NCBI GenBank assembly: GCA_023014335.1
Contig: JAECYW010000004.1
Span: 868,001 to 932,000, forward strand
Direction: 5' to 3'
Source of the DNA: Galerina marginata
Taxonomy: Eukaryota > Basidiomycota > Agaricomycetes > Agaricales > Galerinaceae
Length of the DNA stretch: 64,000 bases
Within the stretch, counting starts at the first letter, position 1. Every line of letters begins with the position of its first letter. The notes beneath the pieces are model-generated. The model was given only the letters and a program-made list of their open reading frames with translations. It was not told the DNA's origin and searched no databases. The position numbers were made by a program, and so were the translations under genes. Shown piece after piece: positions 1-10,762 of the stretch.

Positions 1-125
1 GTCATGAATTTTCAACTCCGGTGCGGCAGCGATAATGATTTACTGAGTCTGGTTAGTCCTAGCCAGAATTTTTGTCTATATAAGGTGGGCGATCTCTTGG
101 TCGATTCATTAACAATACCTTTACC

Positions 126-2193
126 ATGGATTCAGCAAGAGAAATCGATAACTCGAAGAACTCGAAGGGCAGTCAGAAAGCTACAAGGTACGGCAATTGG
201 CTCAGATTTTTTGGTTTTGACCTGCGTTGTTGATGATTATTCATAGTGGACGTCGGACTAGGCGACAAGGGGAAGCCGCTCCATTGTACGTATATTTGAA
301 TGCATCATCGTCGTCATTGCCATATTGACTGGTCGTCCACAGAGATATGAGCGCTTTGAAAGATCAGAGTGAACCGCAGAATTCGATGCTTCCCGTGCAT
401 AACGAAGCAGATGTTGTCCAAGCGAAGTAAGTATTGATTCTTTGCCTGTTGTCATGATTAAGTGTTAAATTTTTGGGCAGCGTCGAAGTACCGGAGATAA
501 TTGCCGCCGATGGTGGGAAGACCGCGTAAGAAAAAACAAGCGCACGTTTTTATAGGCTTCTCATCTCATTTATCCAGTGCCTCTACGGGCAAACGCAAAG
601 CAGGCGATGCAGGTTTAGATAATGGAAATACGTGAGCAATTCCTTGGATCTGTGGTGGAATTTCATGACAGTTTATGGGGTAGATCTCATCGCCGAGTAG
701 TCCAGCAGAAGATGACTCACGAGGTTTTGGACAACGCGATAGAGTCTCCAGATAATGCTCTGACTATAGCGGACAAGCCCAGCGAGCATGATGAAGATAA
801 CAAGTGAGTGACTTATTTCTCGTGGTATTTTATTTATTTATTCTGATATACTATCTCCAGTAGCGGTTCTCTTACCGCAGATGGCTCTGCATCCGATGTA
901 GAGGCTGACATCACTAAGGATGACAATAGTTCGGAGTGAGTCCCGAGGTTCAACAGGATATATTTATTCTCTGACTAACTATTTGAACATAGAGCCGACG
1001 ACATTGACGCGAAAGGAAAATCCGTGAAAATTGACTGGCCGCCTTCCCCGGTGACTGGGTCTGTCATGATTGAGGCACTACAAGCAAAGGGCCTTAGAGA
1101 CACTTATGATGGTTTACCCGTTCTTCGGTTGGTGATAAAAATCCGCGGAGTGTTATCAAAATTCAAAACCTACCTTTTTCTGTTAGGCCTGCTAAATTAG
1201 ATCCTGCGAACGACAACGAAACTCTGACAGGCTTCTTCGACTTTCAGGTTTGGAAGAACTTGTTGGATGGCGGATCCGAGACGTTGAGGTAGGTTAATTT
1301 CTTGATATTTGAATCACTCTAAATCTGAAATGGAACTTTGCAGGAAGATCAAGAGTGCTATTGTTTTCGACATAAAGGGGATATATTTTAATCCTGCCAG
1401 AGCCCATCCGGCGTCTGTCGCAGTTGGTACTATTTTAAGCGCACGTTATGTGGTATCGCCCGGCCGCCCCTCGTCCTGTATGATGGCAATCACTACAGGA
1501 TGTTCGACTTCTTCCGAGTTGAGAGATGGACGGGTCAACTCGTATAATGCTGAAAGGAGTACAATTAGCAAACGAGTCACTGTCATACCTCACAGTCAAG
1601 AGTTTGAGAGGATGGTGGCCTTTCTAGGAATGGCGTTTGGATTCGACACCATGAAGGCTTTATGCTATTCCGACTTCAGTTTGACTTTCAGCACTCGTTC
1701 GGCTGCTTTAGGTAAAGATCTTCATAAACTTTTAGGTGAATTTTGCGATTTAATAATTGTTGTTACAGAAAGTACCCCTCCTCGTTCTACGAACATGAAA
1801 TTACACAATTATTTGGCAAGATCTTCTTCGTCTTCCTCTTTGTCCCCTGCTGTAGCACGCGGGAATAGCGCCGGAACATATATTCGTACCTCTTTGGCTC
1901 CACACGAAGACGGTATTTATTTCTTTCAATCACTGGCATTAAAGTTTACTGATATATGCTCTTTAACAGTACCTATATACGATGCTAGAAATGTCGACTT
2001 TAATCTGAAGAAGGATGTAGCGTCAGTGAAAGGATTACCTCTATTTGAAGGGGGCAGGCAGGAAATACCTGACGGATCCTGTGTTTCTGTGGGTCACACA
2101 GTTGGAATTTTCAAGAATAAGGCCGGCGATGAATCACTCACGCTTAATGTCCATTGGGTCATCATTTGGGGTGTTCCGAATAAGCGCTATTAA
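126..2193 (+). CDS. Spliced protein of unknown function, acidic N-terminal half and ordered C-terminal half
   Basis: I do not recognise the family. A consistent frame runs through GT-AG exons at 126-187, 343-426, 481-525, 578-631, 684-803, 861-935, 993-1127, 1187-1288 and 1344-2193. The start is the ATG at 126 (MDSAREIDN); the stop is TAA. The last exon is open throughout, but two segments inside it, 1712-1768 and 1913-1969, have good donor and acceptor ends and are both exactly 57 bp, so they are probably in-frame introns. The first seven exons encode a polar, acidic, probably disordered region; from about exon 7 (KIDWPPSP, GLRDTYDGLPVL) the protein looks folded and ends with HWVIIWGVP. The layout (short acidic exons, then a compact domain) resembles the accessory gene at 46.6 kb. 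Its position upstream of the Helitron replicase suggests Helitron cargo, which is inference. No catalytic motif was seen. Confidence 0.6.
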
Positions 2194-3353
2194 CTAAACC
2201 TTCTCAGCGTTTATTTGATAAATCTTCCGAATATATTGGCTTGGATAATTGGTCTTACTCAGTATGATTAAACTTCGGGAAATCAATGTTGAAGACAGTT
2301 ATTGTATTAGAATTGTTAGTAGCTTCAATTATTTTGGACCTGATTCCTGGTGAAGTTGGAAGCGAGAGTTTGAATTGAAGGTAGATTTAGCGCATGGGAA
2401 CGCTTTACGATTAGTGACTTCGTGCCGAAATTTCCGGGTCCGAGGAGAACGGTTTATCCAAAAACATCCGAGTTGGGGATGGTCTTATTCTATTGCAGTC
2501 CGCCCCGAAAATGAGAAAGTTACTTGCTAGTGGTGAATACTGCCACATGGCAGCTTTACGCGGTGTCCGACGTTTTTCCAAGTCTTTCCAGGTCAGGATC
2601 AAGCTGCGTGGCAGTCCCGATTGATGTCGATTCGCGGTACCCAGCTGCATACCGGAGGCGGGAAGTTTTAAGCGCGGGACCACACTTCGTGAGGTCCAAG
2701 CCGCTGCCATAGTCAGAACGCCCAAGGGCAACTCAACTCATACATAGTTAGAGAACATTGGCATGTACTTTACCCTACCATATGGCTCAGTCACAAAGGG
2801 GGAGTTCTAGGAATTAAAAAAAAAAAAAAAAAAAGCGCTGAACCGAAGGTGATAGATCTGATCTTGTCCATGCTTCGTCGTTAGTTCAGTTCAGCTGAGT
2901 TGTTCTCTCAAGCAGAGTGACGGAGGCGATACACGTGAATCATTCTACTTTGCGTTCGCATCCGAACTCCCCCCGCTATCTAAACAAGTGACATTGAAAG
3001 CCAGAATGGTAGGCACTCCTTTCTCCGAATCGTACAGAATCTACATGATCACTATTCAATGTGGTTCTCACTCCAATTCAGGCTTCAAGTAAATCAAAAG
3101 GTAACAAGGCGGATTGCTTGCGGTTCACTACTTAGTATACTGTGATCTATTTTTATGCAATGTATATGACGACATAACACCGAGCACTTACTTCCTATTT
3201 AAGAAAAATCGCCACCTTTCCCAAAATAGCTCAAATTAGCGTGGCTTCTAAGTATAGATGCGAGAACAGTTAACCATAACGTCGCCTACATGTCTCTTTG
3301 TTCGGATGTCGATTGATCAGCTTGACATAGAGATCAAGGTGATTCTATTTCTG
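2194..3353. other. Intergenic stretch with poly-A run and a possible gene 5' fragment
   Basis: No intact gene is seen. There is a run of A near 2817-2834. At 3006-3008 an ATG is directly followed by a GT donor, and an acceptor at 3080-3081 leads into codons reading ASSKSK before another GT. Tiny first exons like this are common in highly expressed fungal genes, so this may be the captured promoter and first exons of some gene, but nothing downstream continues it. Confidence 0.3.
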
Positions 3354-3942
3354 TTACGTTTGAGGAAAGAATTCATCCCACATACTGTCGTTGAACTCCT
3401 CGTCAACGTTCGGTTGGGACCCTTCTTGTGTAACCGCCAGGTCTTCGATAATTGCTGTAATTTCCCTAATAATAAATGCAGTGTTAGGCCTGCTTTCTAT
3501 TTCAACCCGACACATTGGGCAGCTGTAAGGCTTTTCGGGCCGTATTTGATCCCAGTTGTTGATTAAAGCGTTGTCGTTATTGGCCCGCAGAATGGAAGAG
3601 AACCACCCAAAGATACATTTTCGGCAGAAGGTGTGCCCGCACTCGACAAGCCTACAAATCGAGTCAGTGCGACTATAATTAATTCAAGAAGTTCATACTG
3701 ACGTGATGGGTTCCTTATAGAGATCTTTGCAAACCGGACACATGAGAATCATGTCAATCCATGATAAATCCTAGGGGGATACAGTAATTGTCTCGGATGA
3801 TATTAGTAAATAGAGTAATACCCACTATTTCCAAATAACGGTGACTTATACTTTTAGGCGCTTCGCCTGTCAGGTCGATGATCTCGCGTTCTTTGATTTT
3901 TGCGGTGTGAAGACGTGTGTCCATAATTGCTATCCTCCTCAT
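3354..3942 (-). CDS. RING-finger protein (C3HC4 type), spliced
   Basis: On the minus strand three exons join in frame: 3942-3826 (starting MRRIAIMDTR), 3770-3703 and 3651-3354, with GT-AG introns of about 55 and 51 bp. The joined sequence carries MCPVCKDLYKEPIT, then LVECGHTFCRKCIFGW, then YSCPMCRVEI: the cysteine and histidine spacing of a C3HC4 RING domain, in the middle and later part of a ~160-residue protein. RING proteins usually act as E3 ubiquitin ligases, binding an E2 enzyme. The N-terminal ~40 residues contain the phrase REIIDLTGE, reminiscent of a SUMO-interacting motif. The C-terminus is short and acidic and ends FFPQT. It lies divergently from the F-box-like gene, inside the block bounded by the Helitron replicase. 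Function as a ligase is inferred from the domain only. Confidence 0.75.
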
Positions 3943-4329
3943 CAACGTGTGCTTATATAGATTATATGGTCATACCGTATGCCACTGCCTGTCTTCATCA
4001 GAAGTGTGTCTATATCGAGTCATAGTTTTTGAAAGGCCCACTGCACGAGTAACGTCCGCTGCGAAGACGTCAATTCCTTGTCACCATTTGTTAGTACACG
4101 CCGACTTACTACTATAAAAGTGGTACATTTTTTACGAATTTCAATCCCAACTTCACCCACAGCAACTTCGATCAGCCCAAATTTGATTGATATCGTTTCA
4201 ACATCAAGCTGACATCCCTCATGTATTTACCAAGTGAGCGTTCTGAATAGCAAATGCAACTTGGGGCTAATTATGACATTCTTTTCCACCTCAGCTCATC
4301 AAATTGCGCGATATTCCCGTCAATTGGAT

Positions 4330-5199
4330 ATGTCGCATAAGCCGTCTATCCACTCACTTAATCTAGACGTGCTCTACGAAGTCCTTTCCTGGTTGCATCT
4401 GTCCGACTTGTCCATCCTGGCGCGGGTAGATAAGTGGTTGCATACTGTTGTCCATTTCCGGGTACAGACGATGGTGATGCGGATTATTACTTCGTTCGGA
4501 TTGGACAGTGAAGGAATATTCGGTCTGCTTTTTCGAACTGGCAGCGTAATATCGGGATCGGCCGCCCTTCGAGTTTTATTCCCTGGAAGCAATATTATTT
4601 CCTATAAACCTCGCGACCTCGACTTCTACGTTGCGAACGACATGGAACATACAGTCACGAAATTTTTCGAAAACCATACCCCCTTTCGTTTGGAGCCGTC
4701 AACAGATCGGTACTACAACCCTTCCATTAGAAGGGTTCTGGTGTTGAAGAGTCATGAAAAGTCTATCAACATCGTTGTCAGTAAATCACAAGTTTCCATC
4801 CTACCACTCTTCCAATTCCACTCAACAGCGGTCATGAATTTCATTTCGTCGACCGGCATCTTCTGCGCCTATCCATCGCTCACTTTTCAACGACGCAACC
4901 TTGTCAACCCGTCATACTTTTGGAAACGCGGGACTTACTTTCTGTTGACACGCTGCCTGGAGAAATACTGCAAACGTGGCTTCGATACTCGTTATATTTT
5001 GAAATGGGAGGATGTCCGTCAACATGAATGCGGAAAGGATTGGTTCTGTCCACACACAGTTCGGAGACTTCATGATGGTGGAGGGTTTTTCCATGTCTTT
5101 CAGAGCCGTGACTGGATTCCCAAGGGAGAAGAACTTTCGATCGTCGACTGTCGTGGAGAAAAGGTGGAATGGTGCTTGGCAAATTATGCGTGCAGCTGA
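4330..5199 (+). CDS. F-box-like protein with nucleotidyltransferase-like motif
   Basis: A single open frame. The ATG at 4330 (MSHKPSIHSL) is favoured because the F-box-like segment follows at once; an in-frame ATG at 4273 is possible. About residues 10-45 (LDVLYEVLSWLHLSDLSILA) resemble an F-box, which recruits substrates to SCF ubiquitin ligases through Skp1. Further on, VISGSAALRVLF is followed about 18 residues later by PRDLDFYV, fitting the hG[GS]...[DE]h[DE]h pattern of the polymerase-beta nucleotidyltransferase fold, with a later strand SINIVVS. Proteins pairing these features occur in large numbers in Agaricomycetes; their substrates are unknown to me. It ends 247 bp before the Helitron replicase on the same strand, so it is probably Helitron cargo or a hitch-hiking host gene. 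Nucleotidyl transfer is inference; catalytic competence was not tested. Confidence 0.55.
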   Translation: MSHKPSIHSLNLDVLYEVLSWLHLSDLSILARVDKWLHTVVHFRVQTMVMRIITSFGLDSEGIFGLLFRTGSVISGSAALRVLFPGSNIISYKPRDLDFYVANDMEHTVTKFFENHTPFRLEPSTDRYYNPSIRRVLVLKSHEKSINIVVSKSQVSILPLFQFHSTAVMNFISSTGIFCAYPSLTFQRRNLVNPSYFWKRGTYFLLTRCLEKYCKRGFDTRYILKWEDVRQHECGKDWFCPHTVRRLHDGGGFFHVFQSRDWIPKGEELSIVDCRGEKVEWCLANYACS

Positions 5200-5446
5200 T
5201 GAAGGGGGGTACATGTCAAAAAGAGGTCTTCGTCGCTGTAGATACGTTCGCTAGTTTAAGTTGTTTGTTATCTTCTAGACTTAGAATTTTGTATTGAGCT
5301 TCGTTCGTTCATTCTGCGAGCGTACTTCGAGTGGCTGGACAACGGAATTCCTACTTAAACATTGACAAGCCAGTGCCAGAGTTTGAGGACTTCATTTAAG
5401 ACGACCTCCCATTCCTGCATTTTACTGAAATACGACCATCACCTCG

Positions 5447-8400
5447 ATGGAAAAAAATACTGTTAACAGTACTTTTAGTGGTTTTCACCACCGAAATTCT
5501 CATATCACGAATGCGTTCGCGTCCTTGGGCGAATATTTGGCTTCTTATCTAGGAAGTGATGCTATTACCGCGGTTGATCCACCGTTTCTTATTTTGGGCG
5601 CATGCCTGTTATTTTGTATTTGTTGCCTATGCCTTTGTCGAATCACATCGATAATAGGCGAAGGTCAGGCTAACGACATGCTTTATAATGGTCACATTAT
5701 AGCACCCTCTAATCTATGGACTCCTAGCAACGACATTAATATTGTTGGACGTGATATGGAATTTTTAGGAGGAGGAGGTATTGCGCATACGGTAACTTAT
5801 GGAGAGTTAATCACTTTTCTCTACGAGACACCGCCCAATTTACATTCCCCAGATCAAACATTCAAGTACCATTCATGTGTCGGCGAGTTCGAAAGGCTTT
5901 GCGAATTTCAGGACAAATCTAAATATGCAATCTGTAAGATGAGTTTGGTGGACACTATCATGCATTTGCCTGTATATAAATGTGTGGAGGTCATGAGATT
6001 ACATGGGTTCCCTTCAAATCAGTCAGCTCATTTGGCACGTTGCTCACGTACCGACTTGATGAAAAAAGTAGCTGACCATACATGTGAGCAGTGTGTAGAT
6101 TATTTCGTCGTATTCAGCATATTTTCTCCACAAAAAAAAAAGACCAAGAGCGTCCGAACCGATGAGGGAAGAGCGACTTTCCCTCCATCAAATATTAATA
6201 CAAGGAAAATCGAACATAACATTATCACTAATTTTTGTAACGAGGTAAATATGAAGGCAGTCAAGGAGGAAGGATGTGCTGTTTGCGGTTGCCTGACTTT
6301 TGTCAGAGATCTTGTCAGTATGGATCGTATCAAGGACAATCTGAATGCTTTAATTCAGCCAGGTGTAACGCGCCTGCCGCGGACATCCAAAGATGAGCCA
6401 ATTAAGGAAATAGAAGGGCCGATTTTGGCAACGGGTTGTCGGCGGGTATGTAAGTCTTGTAATAAATCTTTGGTCAAAGGTCTAAGGCCTAAACTAGCGT
6501 TAGCAAACGGCCTTTGGGTTGGCGACGTCCCTTCTGAGTTAGCTAATCTCCGCTTTGCTGAGAGAATACTCGTTTCTCGTGTCCGACATAATTATTGTGT
6601 GGTTCGTGTAGCCAGTGGGGGCAGAAAGCTGAAAGCTAATGCGATTATGTTCAGCAATCCGATGCAAAAAATATACAACAAACTTCCTCCACCGGTGGAG
6701 GAGCTAGATGATGTTTTAGCATACATTTATACAGGACCCACCCGACCTACTGTCGAAGATATGCGGAGGACTCCACTGCTAGTGAGAAGGAGGGCTGTGA
6801 GCAAAGCGCTGCAATGGTTAATTTTGAATCATGCGAGTTACAGCGATATAGAAATTGACCATGAAGCACTAAGTAATTATCCCGAGGATGGACCCCCAGT
6901 GACTGTACTGTATTCCAATAGTGCCACTAATAAGAACCCAGAGAGTACTAGTGTTCATGACATGGATGTGGAAGACGGTACTGAAACCGGTGACTGTCTC
7001 TTTACAGTTCACGGTTTGACTGGAAGCGATTTGGAGAGCATGTCATCTACTAAGATACTCCGAGCTGAGGCTCTGAAGCATTTAAACTCGAACGGGAAGG
7101 TATTGGCTATTGGTCACAATGATAGTCCTGAATCAATTTATAATAATCCAGATCTTTATCCTCAAATGTTTCCTTGGCTATTTCCATACGGGCTTGGGGG
7201 ACTTGGGACGGCTCTCGGAGTCAGTGAAAAGGTACAAAAACGGCAGGCGCTTTTATATTATGATAAAAGGTTTCAGACCGACTCACATTTTCCCTTGATA
7301 GCCTTTAATCATGAACAAATAAAATCCACTACTAAGTCAGCTTTCATCCTCGCGGATTCAAAGAAATTTGATGACATCGCCAGCAGGGTTCTTCGTTTGG
7401 ACGTGGGCTCTTTGAATAGTATAATTAAGAGAATGGAAGAGTCTGGTTCCCATATTCAACCTGAGTCAGAAGCTGAGAAGGATTGTTTTAGACTGTTAAA
7501 TGATATAGATTGTGTGGCCAATCGTGTGGACGGATCTTCGACTAGTAAGAAGGTTCTAAGGAATGAAATTTGGTCCCTAATATCATATAAGGGTGCCCCG
7601 TCGTGGTTCATAACATTTTCTCCCGCGGATGTGAAGAACCCGATCTGTATTTACTGGGCTTCAAAAAATGTGACCTTGAACCTAGAAGCACTCTCAAAGG
7701 ACGAAAGAATGAATATTGTCACCCAAAATCCTGTTGCGGGTGCGCGCTTCTTTCACTTCATGGTTCAGATGTTTCTAAAACACGTGCTTGGTGTTCGCTC
7801 AAACGCTCCTGGCTTATATGGGAAACATTCCGCATATTATGGTACAGTAGAGCAGCAAGGTAGATTGACCCTCCATCTCCATATTTTAATTTGGCTCGAA
7901 GGTGCTCTAACACCTCAAGAAGTTCGCGATAAAATACTAAGTAATGACTCGGAATTTATTGCTGCAATCGTAGAATATTTGGAGAGTGTGACTAAAGGTG
8001 AATTCCTATCAGGATCTCTGAGCGAGGTGCGCGAGCGGGTCGATAAAGAAATGGCCAATCCTGACTACAGAAATCCGACGGAAAACCTTGCAACAAAGCC
8101 TCCCTCACTCTGCCGAAGCTGCAAGGGTGCTGACTGTGCGCAATGCAGAGATGTAAATGGCTGGTGGAATTCTGTCTTCAAAAGCCAGACTGATGACGTC
8201 CTTTTAAAATCCAATATGCATACTTGTAGCACTGGATTGAAAAAAAACGGCGAGGTCAAGAAAAATAAAGATTATATTGGCTGTCTTAACAATCGGTGGA
8301 AAAAGTGCAAGGCCAGGTTTCCCCGCCCACTTTTTGGAGAAACCAAGGTTGACACTACCACGGGACGCATAGACATGAAAAAATTTGAGCCCTTCCTTAA

Positions 8401-10762
8401 CAGTTTTTCTCCCTTGGTGAGCTACTTGTTGAGGTGCAACACCGATGTGACTTGTCTCCATTCGGGAACCGCGGTCAAAGCTGTTGTTGCCTATGTATCG
8501 GACTATATTTCAAAACACGGCTTGAAAACGCATGTCATATTTGACACCGTGCGGAATATATATAATAAAAGCCTAGAAGTCCTGAATGTCTCTCCTGAAA
8601 GGGGCGATTCAGCGAGAGTGTTGCTTACGAGAATTGTCAATTCGCTGACTGTGAAAATGGAGATTGGCGCCCCGATGGCCTCGATGTACCTTCTAGGTAA
8701 CCCAGACCATTATACAGATCATATTTTTAAGCCATTTTATTGGAAAAATTATGTTAGTTATATTCTACGTGAGTATTCGGAGAAACAAGGGTGCACAGCC
8801 CTTGCTCCAGACGATGAAGTGGACAAGGTTTTGCTACTAAGAACGGAAGAGAAGATATATGCATCGAGGGTTGTCGATGACTATATTTACCGACCCCGAA
8901 ATTATTCTAAGTATTGTTTGTATGACTGGGTCCGGCTTTCGCGGAGGATTAAGCAGAAATGTCCGAAGGTTGATGAAGACACGCAAGCAGAATTTGTATC
9001 TTTAGCCACTGATGATGTGCCTGGGCTAGAAAACCCCGAGGAAGACGACATCGAAGAAGACCATGAGACGGATTGGATCGATTCATCTTCAGAATTCGAT
9101 GACATGGATGTTATTAACTCGAGCGGCACATTAGAGGACGATCTTGATCCGAATACGGAAGACGAATGCGCTGACAGTGAGGTTAAAGGCTACCCTTTCT
9201 TGAAAGACCATCCTTTATATAATACTCATGCCGTTCATTGTGTAAAAGAAAATAGTAAAATTGTTCCCAATTTTATTGGTGTAGGCCTACCACGAAAAAC
9301 AGGGGGAGATGATGAGTATTATTCCTTGACGATGCTTGCCCTTTTTAAGCCCTGGCGGACTTATACAGATCTGAAAAGAGATGACCGGACTTGGTCCGAA
9401 GAATTTGTGGCTTTCGAGTTCACAGGTAGACAGATAGAGGTAATGAAGAATTTTAACGTGCGATATGAATGCCTCGACGCTCGGGACGATTATGGTGCAC
9501 AACTACGAAAGAACGATGCAATTAATGGCAATTATTTAGGAAGCGAAGAGGCGCAGATTTCGGAGGAAGCAAGAGAGGGAATGGAGACGGAGGAGTATTA
9601 TGAGGGGCTGGCCGAGCAGCCAGATGATGATGATGATCGCCTTGTTGGCCAAGGATTAACTGGTGCACGACGGAGGGAAGAAAGAGCCGCAATTAAAATG
9701 GCATTGCACAACGTGGGATGGATGAAAGTTGCAAGCGTTCCCCAGTTACCTATAGAAAGAATCGAGCCTTCTATTATGAAATCTGGAAATGAATGGCGTG
9801 CGTCCGTGGGGATAAAAAGACAAGAAGTTATCCAAGAAAGAATTACATCCAAGATACAAAATAGCCAGTCCCAGAATTGTCCCGAGACAATAGGCCAGCC
9901 AAACGTTGTGAAAGTGGTAGGTCTGAGTGAATTGGAAAGCGGACAGGTCAAACGGCAGGAAGACAATATGATTGATACTATATCAGCCGAGTTTCTCTTG
10001 AATGAAGAACAGGACAGAGCCTTCAGAATAGCGGCTTCGCACATAGTTAACAGGACAGCTGACAAGTTGAAGATGTATATAGGTGGAATGGCAGGAACCG
10101 GTAAGACACGAGCGTTGAAAGCGATCGCGACGCTCTTGGAAAGGCGCGGAGAGAGTCGCCGACTCCTTATAATGGCTCCTACAGGTACCGCTGCCGCACT
10201 ACTGGGCGGTTCTACGTACCATTATATATTAGGCATGCGAGAGGGAGATGATTCATCAATATCTCAACGAATATTGGCAGCGGTGAAGGAGCGGATGGAG
10301 GGCGTTGACTTTGTATTTTTCGATGAAGTATCAATGTTATCTTGTTTTGACCTCTATCGCATTTGCGAGCGAATAGCACTGGCTAGTGGGCGAGACGATG
10401 TGCCTTTTGGAGGCATTAATATAATATTCGCCGGCGATTTCGCTCAGTTACCTCCCGTTGTCGGAAAAGAAGGTTCTGCTTTATATAGCGGGAGCGTTGG
10501 AATCGGTGATTGGAATGCTTCGTCTTTGAGGGGTCAAAAGGCTGCATTGGGGAAGGCCATGTGGCATCAGATAGACACTGTCGTTATTCTTAGGCAAAAT
10601 ATGCGGCAGAAAACACAGTCAGTTGAGGACGAAAAATTGAGGACTGCATTGGAAAACATGCGTTACAAAGCATGCACTACTGCAGATCTTGCATTCCTTA
10701 GGACTCGCGTGGCCGGAACAGCACCAAACACTGCCTGTTCTTGGTTTAAACATCGCCATTGA
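5447..10762 (+). CDS. Helitron replicase-helicase (DUF6570, HUH Rep, PIF1 helicase), C-terminally truncated
   Basis: An uninterrupted 1771-codon frame from the ATG at 5447. About residues 45-65 are a cysteine-rich hydrophobic stretch (LILGACLLFCICCLCLCR). Cysteine pairs follow (CEQC, CAVCGC, CRRVCKSC). Residues ~345-480 (LANGLWVGDVPSELANL onward) match the DUF6570 region common in basidiomycete Helitrons. Near residue 808, RLTLHLHILIW carries the His-x-His metal site of HUH endonucleases; near 1014, VAYVSDYISK carries the paired tyrosines of the Y2 Rep site, which nick and rejoin DNA during rolling-circle transposition. An acidic linker follows. The PIF1-family helicase begins near 1510, with Walker A GGMAGTGKTR at ~1546, Walker B FVFFDEVSML at ~1621, then GDFAQLPPV and LRQNMRQ. 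The frame stops at FKHRH before the expected C-terminal motifs (LTAHKSQG and YVALSR types), so the helicase is incomplete. The Rep and upstream parts look intact. Confidence 0.88.
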   Translation: MEKNTVNSTFSGFHHRNSHITNAFASLGEYLASYLGSDAITAVDPPFLILGACLLFCICCLCLCRITSIIGEGQANDMLYNGHIIAPSNLWTPSNDINIVGRDMEFLGGGGIAHTVTYGELITFLYETPPNLHSPDQTFKYHSCVGEFERLCEFQDKSKYAICKMSLVDTIMHLPVYKCVEVMRLHGFPSNQSAHLARCSRTDLMKKVADHTCEQCVDYFVVFSIFSPQKKKTKSVRTDEGRATFPPSNINTRKIEHNIITNFCNEVNMKAVKEEGCAVCGCLTFVRDLVSMDRIKDNLNALIQPGVTRLPRTSKDEPIKEIEGPILATGCRRVCKSCNKSLVKGLRPKLALANGLWVGDVPSELANLRFAERILVSRVRHNYCVVRVASGGRKLKANAIMFSNPMQKIYNKLPPPVEELDDVLAYIYTGPTRPTVEDMRRTPLLVRRRAVSKALQWLILNHASYSDIEIDHEALSNYPEDGPPVTVLYSNSATNKNPESTSVHDMDVEDGTETGDCLFTVHGLTGSDLESMSSTKILRAEALKHLNSNGKVLAIGHNDSPESIYNNPDLYPQMFPWLFPYGLGGLGTALGVSEKVQKRQALLYYDKRFQTDSHFPLIAFNHEQIKSTTKSAFILADSKKFDDIASRVLRLDVGSLNSIIKRMEESGSHIQPESEAEKDCFRLLNDIDCVANRVDGSSTSKKVLRNEIWSLISYKGAPSWFITFSPADVKNPICIYWASKNVTLNLEALSKDERMNIVTQNPVAGARFFHFMVQMFLKHVLGVRSNAPGLYGKHSAYYGTVEQQGRLTLHLHILIWLEGALTPQEVRDKILSNDSEFIAAIVEYLESVTKGEFLSGSLSEVRERVDKEMANPDYRNPTENLATKPPSLCRSCKGADCAQCRDVNGWWNSVFKSQTDDVLLKSNMHTCSTGLKKNGEVKKNKDYIGCLNNRWKKCKARFPRPLFGETKVDTTTGRIDMKKFEPFLNSFSPLVSYLLRCNTDVTCLHSGTAVKAVVAYVSDYISKHGLKTHVIFDTVRNIYNKSLEVLNVSPERGDSARVLLTRIVNSLTVKMEIGAPMASMYLLGNPDHYTDHIFKPFYWKNYVSYILREYSEKQGCTALAPDDEVDKVLLLRTEEKIYASRVVDDYIYRPRNYSKYCLYDWVRLSRRIKQKCPKVDEDTQAEFVSLATDDVPGLENPEEDDIEEDHETDWIDSSSEFDDMDVINSSGTLEDDLDPNTEDECADSEVKGYPFLKDHPLYNTHAVHCVKENSKIVPNFIGVGLPRKTGGDDEYYSLTMLALFKPWRTYTDLKRDDRTWSEEFVAFEFTGRQIEVMKNFNVRYECLDARDDYGAQLRKNDAINGNYLGSEEAQISEEAREGMETEEYYEGLAEQPDDDDDRLVGQGLTGARRREERAAIKMALHNVGWMKVASVPQLPIERIEPSIMKSGNEWRASVGIKRQEVIQERITSKIQNSQSQNCPETIGQPNVVKVVGLSELESGQVKRQEDNMIDTISAEFLLNEEQDRAFRIAASHIVNRTADKLKMYIGGMAGTGKTRALKAIATLLERRGESRRLLIMAPTGTAAALLGGSTYHYILGMREGDDSSISQRILAAVKERMEGVDFVFFDEVSMLSCFDLYRICERIALASGRDDVPFGGINIIFAGDFAQLPPVVGKEGSALYSGSVGIGDWNASSLRGQKAALGKAMWHQIDTVVILRQNMRQKTQSVEDEKLRTALENMRYKACTTADLAFLRTRVAGTAPNTACSWFKHRH

